From contig CAZVUM010000002.1 of the NCBI GenBank assembly GCA_964629575.1, positions 62,001 to 126,000 of the forward strand: a DNA stretch of 64,000 nt, written 5' to 3'. Source of the stretch: JAYPWI01 sp964629575. GTDB taxonomy: Bacteria; Actinomycetota; Acidimicrobiia; Acidimicrobiales; Poriferisodalaceae. Under the pieces are notes generated by a model. That model ran no database searches and was not told the origin of the DNA. It worked only from the letters and a program-made list of their open reading frames with translations. How positions within the stretch are numbered: position 1 is the stretch's first letter; the number at the start of each line of letters is the position of its first letter. The position numbers and the translations under genes are program-made. Shown one piece after another: positions 33,869 to 41,863 of the stretch.

Positions 33869-34231
33869 ATGAACGAAGGACAACGGTTCGAGGCCGAGGG
33901 GTGTCCGCTCGCCACGGGTGCCCCAACGGTCCGCCGAACGACCCGCCGGCGAGCTCATCCTGCCCGCCGAGCCCGCCGGTGGGTCGCCTCGTCCTCCGTT
34001 GCACTGGCCGGCGGTGTCGTCGCAGCGTTGTATCTCGATGCGGAGCGCTCCACCGCCGGTGACACCACTGTCGCCGACACCGCCGTCACAACGGAGTTCG
34101 CAACCAAGCTCGCCGCTCCGGTGTTCGAGCCCCCGGCGCCCACTGCGACCCTTCCCCCTGACTACGGCCAGGCCGCGGCAACCGGGTCAGCGGCCGCGAC
34201 GGAACCGGACGGAGCCACCGATGCTTCGTGA
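33869..34231 (+). CDS. short single-pass membrane protein before apbE
   Basis: 120 residues. A basic N-terminus (RRTTRRRAHPARRARRW) precedes one membrane helix (VASSSVALAGGVVAALYL). A Thr/Ala/Pro-rich, disordered-looking tail is then predicted outside. The last residues are EPDGATDAS. The xGATxxS pattern resembles the site where ApbE attaches FMN to a threonine in NqrC/RnfG-like proteins, although no FMN-binding domain is visible. The stop overlaps the apbE start by 11 bases, so the two are coupled. I do not recognise the family. It may be a small partner or substrate of ApbE, or the motif may be chance. Confidence 0.6.
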   Translation: MNEGQRFEAEGCPLATGAPTVRRTTRRRAHPARRARRWVASSSVALAGGVVAALYLDAERSTAGDTTVADTAVTTEFATKLAAPVFEPPAPTATLPPDYGQAAATGSAAATEPDGATDAS

Positions 34232-35138
34232 GCTGCGGTTCGAGGTGATGGGCTCCGAGGCCACGATCGGCATCGTCGGCGGCCGTGCCAAGCACCTCGA
34301 CCAGGCCAGACGCCAACTCGAGGATCGCCACCGCCGCTGGACCCGATTCGATCCGGACAGCGAGATCAGCCGCCTCAATGCGTCCCGCGGTCGCATCTGC
34401 ATCGTGAGTTCGGACACCTTCGAGCTCATCACCACAGCGGTCGACGGTTGGACGCTCACTCAGGGGCGCTTCGATCCGACCGTCCTCGACGCGGTCCGCA
34501 GCATCGGCTACCGCTCGTCGTGGTCGCCCGAACAGCGATGGGAGCCAACCCGCTGCTCGCCGGCGCCGGGCTGTGGCGGCATCGTTCTCCACCCGAGGAT
34601 CAACGGAGTCGAGCTTCCCGGCGGGGTGGGCCTCGACGTCGGCGGCGTGGCCAAGGGTGTGGCCGCCGACTTGGCTGTGGAGTCACTGCTCGAGTGGGGC
34701 GCTGCGGGAGCCATCGCGTCGATCGGCGGTGACATCGCAGTCGCAGGGCTGAGCCCGCGGCCAGGCGGATGGACCATCGACGTGACCCCGGCGTCTCGCG
34801 CTCTCGGGCGCGACACGATCATCCGCCTCAACGCCGGCGGTGTGTGCACCAGCTCGAGCGCCAAGCGAACCTGGACCACACCACGCGGACCCGCCCACCA
34901 CGTGATCGACCCTGCGACCGGAACGTCGTCGGAGACTCCCTTCGCTGCCGCGACCGCAGTGTGTCGCCGGGCCGCAGGAGCCGAGATCGCGGCCACCGCA
35001 GCGCTGGTGGCCGGCGAGGGCGTCGGACTGTTCGACGAGCTCGGCGTGCCGGGTCTGATCGTGGGGAGCGGCGGACAGGTCGCATCGACCACGTCGTTCG
35101 CGCGTCTCACGGCGGCGCCGAGCGGTCGAGTCGCGTGA
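34221..35138 (+). CDS. apbE: FAD:protein FMN transferase, ApbE family
   Basis: 305 residues. ApbE covalently links FMN from FAD to a Thr/Ser of redox proteins. Motifs in order are GSEATIGIVGG, RWTRFDPDSEISRLNAS, GRFDPTVLDAVRSIGY, GLDVGGVAKGVAADLAVE, ASIGGDIAVAG, NAGGVCTSSSAKRTW and HHVIDPATGTSS. There is no signal peptide or lipobox, so it is predicted cytosolic, unlike many exported ApbE proteins. ATG 34221 follows GGAG by six bases. It is followed by a GTGA overlap with a ferric-reductase-like membrane gene, which suggests an electron-transfer module. Confidence 0.92.
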   Translation: MLRELRFEVMGSEATIGIVGGRAKHLDQARRQLEDRHRRWTRFDPDSEISRLNASRGRICIVSSDTFELITTAVDGWTLTQGRFDPTVLDAVRSIGYRSSWSPEQRWEPTRCSPAPGCGGIVLHPRINGVELPGGVGLDVGGVAKGVAADLAVESLLEWGAAGAIASIGGDIAVAGLSPRPGGWTIDVTPASRALGRDTIIRLNAGGVCTSSSAKRTWTTPRGPAHHVIDPATGTSSETPFAAATAVCRRAAGAEIAATAALVAGEGVGLFDELGVPGLIVGSGGQVASTTSFARLTAAPSGRVA

Positions 35139-35701
35139 ACGACCAGCTCACCTGGTACCTCGCGCGGAGCGCGGGTCTCGTGGCCTGGGTGATCGCCGGC
35201 GTCGCAGTGTGCTTCGGACTGCTGGCGTCGACTGGCCTGCTCCGGGACGCACGGCCCAAGGTGTGGTTCGTCGACGTGCATCGCATGCTCAGCGGCCTCA
35301 CAGTCACGTTCACCGCGATCCACATCCTCGCGATCTTCGCCGACGATTACGTCGACTTCGGCGTGGTCGCGGTCCTGGTGCCCTACGGGTCGCACTGGCG
35401 GCCGGGAGCGGTGGCGTGGGGCATCGCGGCGCTGTATCTGCTGCTGGCGGTGGAGATCACCTCCAGGCTCCGTACCCGGATCGGTGAGAGGGTCTGGCGC
35501 GCGACCCACTGGCTGTCACCGGCGTTGTTCGTGACCGCCACTGTGCACGGCCTGACCGGTGGCACAGACGTGACCGATCTCGCCGTCCTGTCCCCCGCCG
35601 CGGGCCTGGTGACGTTTGCAGCCGGGCTGCTCTGGTGGCGGCTGCGTCATGGACGGCCGACAGGAGCGCTCAGTCGCGAGCCGCTGCGGACCAACCGGTG
35701 A
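35135..35701 (+). CDS. ferric-reductase-like heme-b membrane protein
   Basis: 188 residues with about five to six membrane segments. Histidines in VDVHRMLSGLTVTFTAIHIL and RATHWLSPALFVTATVHGL are spaced as the heme ligands of the ferric reductase-like transmembrane domain (PF01794 type; also MsrQ). No NAD or FAD domain is attached, so an external partner must supply electrons. Coupling to apbE by GTGA suggests a flavinylated partner. The 3' end overlaps the convergent F420 gene by 32 bases. The substrate is unknown. Confidence 0.82.
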   Translation: MNDQLTWYLARSAGLVAWVIAGVAVCFGLLASTGLLRDARPKVWFVDVHRMLSGLTVTFTAIHILAIFADDYVDFGVVAVLVPYGSHWRPGAVAWGIAALYLLLAVEITSRLRTRIGERVWRATHWLSPALFVTATVHGLTGGTDVTDLAVLSPAAGLVTFAAGLLWWRLRHGRPTGALSREPLRTNR

Positions 35702-36092
35702 GCTCGGTGCGCTCCACGACGATCGCCGCGCCCGTGGGGCGCTGGTCGCGGTACTGCGGGTAGCGCTTGGCCAAGAGCTCGATCGCGTGCTCCCACTCGG
35801 GGCCGCTCGTGTGCACCTTGGCCCGACCGCGCACGCGGACCCACCACAGCTGGTCCCAGTCCGCGTCGTCGTAGTGCTCGGCGAGCAGGGTCACCTCGGG
35901 GAACTGCCGAACGTTGTCCAGCCGCTTGAGGTCGGTGGTCGACTTGGGCTTGTGATCCACCGCGGTGACGACGACGTCGTCGTCGAACGCGAACGTCACG
36001 GGAACGAGATCGACGCGACCGTCGGCTCGAATGGTGGCGAGCGTGGCGACACGCGCGTGTTCGAGCAGATCGAAGAGCTCGGAATCAGTCAT
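35670..36092 (-). CDS. F420-dependent PPOX-class oxidoreductase
   Basis: 140 residues of the split-barrel flavin/F420 family (TIGR03668, Rv0121c type). The N-terminal ELFDLLEHARVATLATIRAD, GRVDLVPVTFAFDDDVVVTA and the basic DHKPKSTTDLKRLDN segment are typical; the last binds the F420 tail or phosphate. LWWVRVRGRAKVH forms the core strand. Such proteins use deazaflavin F420 rather than FMN. It lies divergent from an FrhB-type protein, so two F420-linked genes face away from one 170-base region. The physiological substrate is unknown. Confidence 0.85.
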   Translation of the reverse strand: MTDSELFDLLEHARVATLATIRADGRVDLVPVTFAFDDDVVVTAVDHKPKSTTDLKRLDNVRQFPEVTLLAEHYDDADWDQLWWVRVRGRAKVHTSGPEWEHAIELLAKRYPQYRDQRPTGAAIVVERTELTGWSAAARD

Positions 36093-36250
36093 GTTTCCTC
36101 AGCGAGACTGGCCACCGCATCGGGCCGGGGGGACACCGGATCTCGGGTGGCGACGCACAGACCCTAGCCGCAGACCGGGGCTCTCCCAAGCGTTTGGCGA
36201 ACCTCGGCGGGGGTTCGTCGCCGATCGGGCCTCACCGGGTTCGAGCTGCG

Positions 36251-36256
36251 TAGAGT
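36251..36256 (+). promoter_or_regulatory. -10 box for a leaderless FrhB-type mRNA
   Basis: TAGAGT ends six bases before the ATG at 36263, the distance at which transcription starts on or next to the start codon. No ribosome-binding sequence precedes the ATG. A clear -35 element is not visible. The rest of 36093-36250 shows nothing else. Confidence 0.45.
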
Positions 36257-36262
36257 CTTGCC

Positions 36263-37432
36263 ATGGCCGTCACCGAGACTCCCGCCGAAGCACCCAAGAA
36301 GGAGCGCTGGACCTTCCAGTGGAAGGAACTCCACGAGGAGGTCATCACCTCGGGGTTGTGCACGGGGTGCGCCGGCTGCGTGATCAGCTGTCCGCACGAT
36401 GTGATCGGGTACGACCATGTGCAGGGCGGTTTCAAGCCCTTCCACCTCGAGGACGAACTGGGCCCCGAGGACTGTGGCCACGGAGTGAAGGGCTGCACCA
36501 GCTGCACGCGGGCCTGCCCCCGCTTTCGGACCTGGGAGTACGAGGCGGACGACTTCATGTTCGGGCGGCACCGCGATGCCGATGAGCCGTCGGGGGTGTT
36601 CAAGGACATCATCCTCACGCGGGCGTCGGACGATTTCGTCCACGAGACGGGCCAGGACGGCGGTCTCGTGTCGGCAATCCTGATCTGGGCGCTCGACCAC
36701 GGCTACATCGACGCCGCGCTGACCTCCTACGTCGGTGACGGCGAGGGCGACCAGTGGACCGCCAGCCCAGGGGTCGCGTTCAACAAGGACGACGTTCTGC
36801 GAGGTGCGGGTTCGCGCTACACCTACTCGGCCAACACGCTCGCGTACGCCGAGGCCATCGAGGCGGGGGCGCAGAAGATCGCACTCGTGGGCATGAGCTG
36901 CCAGAGCTCGATCATCCCCGTCGCCCAGTCGCGCAAGATCGGCAAGGTCGGCAACCGCTTCAAGCTCAACATCGGACTGCTGTGCTCCAAGTCCTTCGAC
37001 GAGGCGATTTTCGAGGAGCTCTTCGAGCAGAAGTACGGGCTCGACCGCCATCGCATCAAGAAGACGAACATCAAGGGCGTGTTCCAGATCTGGACCCACG
37101 ACGGCGGCTACTACGAGATCAACCTCAAGGAGTGCCACGCCTGGACCCGGGAGGGGTGCAACCACTGCCCGGACTTCGCCGCTGAGCATGCGGACATCTC
37201 GACCGGTGGGATCGGCAAGTACAACGACTGGACGCTCACCGTGGTTCGGACGCCGCTCGGCCGCGAGATCATCATGAAGATGCTCGAGGACGGCTCGTTG
37301 ATCGGCCGTCCTGGCGACGATGATCCTGGCGCGATCGCGCTGATGCACAAGCTGAGCGAGAAGTCGCGCAAGCGCTGGAAGAACCTCGGCTTCGACGCCC
37401 CCGCCCTGCTCCCCGAACCCACCCGCAAGTAA
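36263..37432 (+). CDS. coenzyme F420 hydrogenase/dehydrogenase beta subunit family protein (FrhB)
   Basis: 389 residues. The N-terminal part has two ferredoxin-like cysteine clusters: CTGCAGCVISCPHDVIG, and CGHGVKGCTSCTRACPRF. The FrhB N- and C-terminal domains follow (ETGQDGGLVSAILIWAL; ALVGMSCQSSIIPVAQ; NIGLLCSKSFDEAIFEEL; HAWTREGCNHCPDFAAEHAD). FrhB proteins oxidise or reduce F420 with FAD and Fe-S centres. No hydrogenase genes are nearby, so it likely works with another partner, as do the FrhB-like desaturase and glutamate synthase homologues. The reaction cannot be assigned. Confidence 0.86.
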   Translation: MAVTETPAEAPKKERWTFQWKELHEEVITSGLCTGCAGCVISCPHDVIGYDHVQGGFKPFHLEDELGPEDCGHGVKGCTSCTRACPRFRTWEYEADDFMFGRHRDADEPSGVFKDIILTRASDDFVHETGQDGGLVSAILIWALDHGYIDAALTSYVGDGEGDQWTASPGVAFNKDDVLRGAGSRYTYSANTLAYAEAIEAGAQKIALVGMSCQSSIIPVAQSRKIGKVGNRFKLNIGLLCSKSFDEAIFEELFEQKYGLDRHRIKKTNIKGVFQIWTHDGGYYEINLKECHAWTREGCNHCPDFAAEHADISTGGIGKYNDWTLTVVRTPLGREIIMKMLEDGSLIGRPGDDDPGAIALMHKLSEKSRKRWKNLGFDAPALLPEPTRK

Positions 37433-37451
37433 CTCAAACCCGGGCGGCCAG

Positions 37452-38048
37452 CTACAAACAGGTATTGATCAGCTCGACGAAGCCGGGTCTGACGTCGTCG
37501 GCGACCAAGAACTCCTCGAGGCGGTCACCGGGGATGACGTCCTGAGCCCGGAATGCGGAGCAGCGACAGAGGTCGGCGAGGCGGTCTGACCCCTGGGTGC
37601 ATGCGAGCACGTACCGCTCTGTGAGTTCTTGGGGCCACGGTGGTGGCGCGCCGGCGTCGCGGCAGTCGACGAGAGCTGCGGCGACCTCGGGGCTGAACTC
37701 GTTGCGGCCGGTGAGCCGGTCTTCGAAGACGATGAGGTCACCTTCGAAGAAGTTGCTCTCGAGTCGTTCACCGGCGCAGTGACAGGGCCCGACGAGGGTG
37801 TCGTCTGCGATGCAGGCGTCCAGAAACGCGACGGTGGGGGCGATCGACAAGGCGAAGACCGGGGCTTCGGTGGTGGTCGTCGGCGGCACGAGGGTTCCGG
37901 GGTTGCCCGTCGGAGTGGGGGCTGCCTGAGTCTCTGAGGAGCCGTCATCGGTCGACTCGGGATCTTCGCTCGACCCGAACGAGCAGCCGGTCGCGAGGGC
38001 GCTGATGGCCACCATCACGCCGAGGAACCGTCGGGCCGCCGAGGACAT
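37452..38048 (-). CDS. putative lipoprotein with duplicated C-x9/10-C-x-C motif
   Basis: 198 residues. The signal peptide ends ALATGC (lipobox-like), followed by an Asp/Ser/Thr/Pro-rich linker (about 20-65). Two similar halves follow. The first has CIADDTLVGPCHC and then FEGDLIVFEDRL; the second has CTQGSDRLADLCRC and then IPGDRLEEFLV. Each half has one C-x9/10-C-x-C set, suggesting an internal duplication with disulfides or metal binding. The start ATG 38048 gives the shortest credible signal peptide. I do not recognise the family. It converges on the FrhB gene. Confidence 0.68.
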   Translation of the reverse strand: MSSAARRFLGVMVAISALATGCSFGSSEDPESTDDGSSETQAAPTPTGNPGTLVPPTTTTEAPVFALSIAPTVAFLDACIADDTLVGPCHCAGERLESNFFEGDLIVFEDRLTGRNEFSPEVAAALVDCRDAGAPPPWPQELTERYVLACTQGSDRLADLCRCSAFRAQDVIPGDRLEEFLVADDVRPGFVELINTCL

Positions 38049-38097
38049 CGGTGGGACTCTAGGCGCCGGTCTGGGTAGATTCCGGATCGCTTTCGTC

Positions 38098-39117
38098 ATG
38101 GATCCACTCGTCCCGCTCCCCGCAGCGACCGACTTCGCGCCGCCGACTCTCTCGTGGCCGCACGCTGCGTTGACGACGGCCGTCGGCCGTCGGGTCGACG
38201 ATCTCGTGGGGCGCTTGGTGGCGGCGCCGGAGCGGGTGGGCACGACGCACGCGCTGGTCGTCGTCCAGCACGGGTGCCTTGTGCTTCAACGGTACGGAGC
38301 CGGCATCGATGCGGACTCCACGTTGCACTCCTGGTCGATGGCCAAGAGCATCCTGCACGCGGCGGCGGGGATCGCCGGCGTCGACCCCGCAGACCGCATC
38401 GGGCTTCCCGACCTGAGCCACGCACCGACGGCGACCTGGGATCACTTGTTGCGGATGACATCGGGCCTGGCGTGGGACGAAACGTATCCGGACGGCGAAG
38501 ACGACACCGCGGAGGACAGCGACGTCGTGCGCATGCTCTTCGGGGACGGCGCGAACGACGTCGCGGCCTACGCAGCGGCCCGCCCGGCCGCATCGCCACC
38601 CGGCGAGGTGTTCCTGTACTCCAGCGGGACCACCAACCTCGTGTCGCGGGGGCTGTCTCGCGACCTCGCACGCGACGGCCGCAATGTTGACGAATTCCTG
38701 CGCACCGAGTTGTTCGAGCCGATCGGTATGACGACCGCCACGCCCAAGTTCGACGCGCGTGGAACATGGAAGGCGTCGTCGTACTGCTTCGCCACCGCCT
38801 TGGACTTCGCCCGCTTCGGGTTGCTGTACCTGCGCGATGGCCTATGGGGCGACCGGCGGGTGCTCCCGGCCGGGTGGGTCGACCACGCCAGAACGCTCAC
38901 ACCCGAGTCCGAGGGTGTGGAGAATCACGCATACGGGGCCCACTGGTGGCTCGGCGATGACAGCCACGGCACCTTCTTCGCCAGCGGGTACGAGGGTCAG
39001 TACCTCGCTGTGTGCCCGGCCGCGGACGCCGTTGTGGTGCGCCTCGGTCGGTCCGACGAGCAGCAGCGCGACAACTGCTGGCACGACATCACCGAACTGC
39101 TCGACCTGCTGGTCTGA
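38098..39117 (+). CDS. beta-lactamase/serine hydrolase family protein
   Basis: 340 residues of the class C beta-lactamase/PBP4*/esterase family (PF00144). The nucleophile motif is HSWSMAKSILHAAAG (S-x-x-K). The second motif is EVFLYSSGTTNLVSRGL (Y-x-S in place of Y-x-N). The C-terminal active-site region lies around GTFFASGYEGQYLAVCPAAD. LLRMTSGLAWDETYPDGEDD is typical of the family. No signal peptide is visible at ATG 38098, so a cytosolic esterase or amidase is more likely than antibiotic resistance. The substrate cannot be named. Confidence 0.82.
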   Translation: MDPLVPLPAATDFAPPTLSWPHAALTTAVGRRVDDLVGRLVAAPERVGTTHALVVVQHGCLVLQRYGAGIDADSTLHSWSMAKSILHAAAGIAGVDPADRIGLPDLSHAPTATWDHLLRMTSGLAWDETYPDGEDDTAEDSDVVRMLFGDGANDVAAYAAARPAASPPGEVFLYSSGTTNLVSRGLSRDLARDGRNVDEFLRTELFEPIGMTTATPKFDARGTWKASSYCFATALDFARFGLLYLRDGLWGDRRVLPAGWVDHARTLTPESEGVENHAYGAHWWLGDDSHGTFFASGYEGQYLAVCPAADAVVVRLGRSDEQQRDNCWHDITELLDLLV

Positions 39118-39120
39118 GCC

Positions 39121-39240
39121 CGCGCCCCTTCCCGTTCCGGGGAGTATCTGGCGCGCCCCTTCCGTTTCGGGGAGGCCCGGCTCGCGCCAGCGCAGCTGTG
39201 GAGTACCCGAAACAGCAAGCCCGCGCCGTGAGGTACCCGG
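39121..39240. repeat. short GC-rich repeats between convergent genes
   Basis: Two imperfect direct copies of GCGCCCCTTCC(C)GTTYCGGGGAG lie at about 39123-39143 and 39152-39172. Two further GTACCCG(A/G)AA boxes lie at about 39204 and 39234. The elements fill the 136-base gap between the serine hydrolase and the uracil-DNA glycosylase. They may be a palindromic extragenic element or a bidirectional terminator. Confidence 0.5.
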
Positions 39241-39253
39241 AAGGCCGAAGAGC

Positions 39254-39919
39254 TCAGTCGGCGGCGAGACGCCGGGCTGCCACGAAGACGTCGTCGAGCA
39301 TCGCTTCGGTGAGGCGACCGGTGAAGGTGTTCTGCTGGCTGGGGTGAAACGAGCACACGATCGAACGGCCATCACCCACCTCGGCCACCACGCCGTGTCC
39401 GAACTTGGGTCTCGGGCGGACCTCGAGCGCCGAACACGCGACCTGGTAGCCGAACTGACCCAACGCGACGAAGACGCGCACGCCAGCCAGCAGTTCGAGC
39501 TCCCGCTCGAGGAAGGGGCGGCACGCGTCGCGCTCGTCGACGGTCGGCTTGTTCGCAGGCGGCGCGCAGCGCACCGCGGCGGTGACGTAGGCGCCATTCA
39601 GCTCGAGGCCGTCGTGGAGCGAGACAGCGGTGGCCTGGTTGGCGAAACCCGTTCGGTGAAGCGAGCCGTACAGGAAATCACCGGACCGGTCGCCGGTGAA
39701 GACCCTGCCGGTCCGGTTGGCTCCGTGGGCCGCGGGGGCGAGACCAACGATCACTACCCGGGCCGCGGGGTCGCCGAACCCCGGGACGGGTCTCCCCCAG
39801 TACTCCTCGTCGCGGTAGGCGGCCCTCTTCTCACGAGCCACCTCTTCCCGCCATTCGACGAGGCGGGGACACGCGCGGCACGAACAGATGTCGGCGCTGA
39901 GACGGTCGAGCGAATCCAC
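39254..39919 (-). CDS. uracil-DNA glycosylase, family 5 (UdgB type)
   Basis: 221 residues. It removes uracil and other deaminated bases from DNA. Motif A reads VIVGLAPAAHGANRTGRVFT, the family 5 form without the polar Asp/Asn of other UDGs. The motif C region is CSFHPSQQNTFTGRLTEAML. Four cysteines (C-x2-C in CSCRACPRL, then CAPPANKPT and DERDACRPF) fit the [4Fe-4S] cluster of families 4 and 5. The start is GTG 39919. It is divergent from the phosphatase at 39952 with only 32 bases between, so the promoters must overlap. Confidence 0.9.
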   Translation of the reverse strand: MDSLDRLSADICSCRACPRLVEWREEVAREKRAAYRDEEYWGRPVPGFGDPAARVVIVGLAPAAHGANRTGRVFTGDRSGDFLYGSLHRTGFANQATAVSLHDGLELNGAYVTAAVRCAPPANKPTVDERDACRPFLERELELLAGVRVFVALGQFGYQVACSALEVRPRPKFGHGVVAEVGDGRSIVCSFHPSQQNTFTGRLTEAMLDDVFVAARRLAAD

Positions 39920-39951
39920 CCCGTGACTCTGGCACGACTACGTTCCCCTGC

Positions 39952-40593
39952 GTGGCGCGATCCGACCGACCGACTCTCATCCTGCTCGTCCGGCACGGCA
40001 AGACACCCACAACGGGGGTCGAGCTGTACGGGCGACGTCCCGGGGTCGATCTGTCAGACGCCGGGCGCGCCCAAGCCGACGCTGTCGCCGAGCGCATCGG
40101 CGCCCTGGGAGCCAAGCGCGTCGCCGCGGTCTACGCCTCACCGCTCGAACGAACCCGTCAGACGGCGGCACCGATCGCCAAGGCCACCGGCAACCGCGTT
40201 CGCCGCGATGCGGGGCTGATCGAGCTCGACGTCGGGGACTGGACAGGGCGCAAACTGCGCGACCTCCGCAAGCTCAAGGCGTGGTCGACCGTGCAGAAGT
40301 ACCCCAGCGGCTTTCGTTTCCCCGGGGGCGAATCGTTCCTCGAAATGCAGACGCGCATCGCCGGCTCGCTGGACCGGCTCGCCGAACGCCACCGCGGCGA
40401 GACCATCGTGGCGGTCAGCCACGCCGACCCGATCCGGGCCGTGGTCGCCCACGCGATGGGCACCCACATCGACCTCTTCCAGCGCATCGTGGTCTCGCCG
40501 TGCTCGGTCACCGCGATCTTGGCCACCACGGGCGGCCCCGTCGTCCTCGCAGTCAATAGCACCGCGGAGCTCACCGAGCTTTCTCCCGCCTGA
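39952..40593 (+). CDS. histidine phosphatase family protein, MSMEG_4193 type
   Basis: 213 residues of the phosphoglycerate-mutase-like superfamily. The catalytic RHG is in LILLVRHGKTPTTGVELYGR. The second conserved arginine and glutamate are in ASPLERTRQTAAPIA and GLIELDVGDWTG, and the second histidine is in TIVAVSHADPIRAVVAHAMG. This subfamily (TIGR03848) occurs in actinobacteria next to DUF3090 and SCO1664-type genes, as here. TACGTT ends seven bases before the GTG start, suggesting a leaderless mRNA. The substrate is unknown. Confidence 0.88.
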   Translation: MARSDRPTLILLVRHGKTPTTGVELYGRRPGVDLSDAGRAQADAVAERIGALGAKRVAAVYASPLERTRQTAAPIAKATGNRVRRDAGLIELDVGDWTGRKLRDLRKLKAWSTVQKYPSGFRFPGGESFLEMQTRIAGSLDRLAERHRGETIVAVSHADPIRAVVAHAMGTHIDLFQRIVVSPCSVTAILATTGGPVVLAVNSTAELTELSPA

Positions 40594-40614
40594 CCAGGAT
40601 CACTCCCTCACACC

Positions 40615-41070
40615 ATGAGCGACAGCTTCGAACTCCGCAATCCAGACAACTTCGTGGCCGGCACGATCGGCGAACCAGGAGACCGCATCTTCTACCTGCA
40701 GGTGGTCGAGGAGAACCTCGTCGTCACCCTGAAGTGCGAGAAGGGCCAGGTTCAGGCGCTCGCGAGCTACCTCGGTGAGGTGCTCGACGACCGCGACCTC
40801 GATCCGCAGCCGACCCCCCTGCAGGATCTCGTCGAACCCCCGATCGCCGCATGGACGATCGGCGGCTTGGCGATCGGTGTGGAGCCCGACGGCGATGCGA
40901 TCGTCGTGATCGCCGAGGAGCTGGTCGACGAAGAAGGCGACGAACCGGCGAGTGCTCAGATCCACCTCACCGCAGGACAAGCCCGAGGCTTCATCGACCA
41001 CGCGCTGTTTCTCATCGAGTATGGCCGCGACTTCGGTCGCCAGAACGGCCACCGACCCCACAGCGACTGA
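40615..41070 (+). CDS. DUF3090 family protein
   Basis: 151 residues of the actinobacterial DUF3090 family (TIGR03847). Typical text: NPDNFVAGTIGEPGDRIFYL at the start and LTAGQARGFIDHALFLIEYG near the end. No signal, membrane helix or catalytic motif is evident. It lies between a histidine phosphatase and a kinase-like protein in a trio conserved across actinobacteria. The function is unknown, and the ATG is clear. Confidence 0.88.
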   Translation: MSDSFELRNPDNFVAGTIGEPGDRIFYLQVVEENLVVTLKCEKGQVQALASYLGEVLDDRDLDPQPTPLQDLVEPPIAAWTIGGLAIGVEPDGDAIVVIAEELVDEEGDEPASAQIHLTAGQARGFIDHALFLIEYGRDFGRQNGHRPHSD

Positions 41071-41077
41071 CGCCTTG

Positions 41078-41845
41078 GTGACCGACGACCACGATGACGG
41101 TTGCGAACCGGAGGAGGCCGAGGAGACGGATCCGAGCTCCCGCCAGGTCGACCTCGCCATGGCGCGCACGATCCTCGAGAACGGCGAGATCGAGCTCGCT
41201 GCACGGATGCCGTACAGCTCCAATGCGACGTTCCTCGTCCACGTCGAGCACGAGGACATCACCGCAGCAGCTGTCTACAAGCCGGTGCGCGGCGAACGCC
41301 CGCTGTGGGACTTCCCAGCCGGCCTCCACCGACGCGAGATCGCCGCGTTCGAGCTGAGCGACGAGTTGGGGTGGGACGTGATCCCCCCGACCGTCGAACG
41401 CGACGGGCCGCATGGCCAGGGTTCGGTGCAGCTGTTCATCGACGCCGACTTCGAACAGCACCACTTCACCCTGGTGAAGCATCGGGAGTATCACGAAGAC
41501 CTCCGCAAGCTGTGCGTGTTCGATCTGCTGGCCAACAACACCGACCGCAAGTCCGGCCACTGCCTGCTCTCGAGTTGGGGGCGGATCTACGGCATCGACC
41601 ACGGGCTCTGTTTCAGCGAACACTGGAAGCTGCGCACGGTGATCTGGGACTTCACCGGGGAGCCCATCGAGGAGAACCTCCTCGCGGACGTCGAGGAGTT
41701 CGTGGATGACGGGCTCGAGCGCCTGGCCCCATGGCTCGACGGGCCCGAACTCGAAGCGGTCGAGGACCGGGCGCGCCAAGTCCTCGCCGACGGGGTGTAC
41801 CCCGACGACGAGTCCGGCCATCGCTGGCCCTGGCCACTCGTGTGA
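41078..41845 (+). CDS. SCO1664 family protein, PI3/PI4-kinase-like fold
   Basis: About 256 residues. The sequence resembles the lipid/protein kinase-like SCO1664 family (TIGR03843): a nucleotide-loop-like start (MPYSSNATFLVHVEHED), the lysine segment AAVYKPVRGERPLWDFP, and the catalytic-loop equivalent FDLLANNTDRKSGHCLL with IYGIDHGLCFSEHWKLR as the metal-binding Asp segment. It is the third gene of the trio. The start is uncertain: GTG 41078 lies eight bases after the DUF3090 stop, while ATG 41021 would overlap it. Kinase activity is inferred; a target is not known. Confidence 0.8.
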   Translation: MTDDHDDGCEPEEAEETDPSSRQVDLAMARTILENGEIELAARMPYSSNATFLVHVEHEDITAAAVYKPVRGERPLWDFPAGLHRREIAAFELSDELGWDVIPPTVERDGPHGQGSVQLFIDADFEQHHFTLVKHREYHEDLRKLCVFDLLANNTDRKSGHCLLSSWGRIYGIDHGLCFSEHWKLRTVIWDFTGEPIEENLLADVEEFVDDGLERLAPWLDGPELEAVEDRARQVLADGVYPDDESGHRWPWPLV

Positions 41846-41863
41846 AGAAGTTGGGTCAGCTGA

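Noticed and set aside
38098..39117. Antibiotic-resistance beta-lactamase
   Set aside because: There is no signal peptide and no K-T-G box. The S-x-x-K and Y-x-S pattern fits general esterase/peptidase relatives, so only the family is called.
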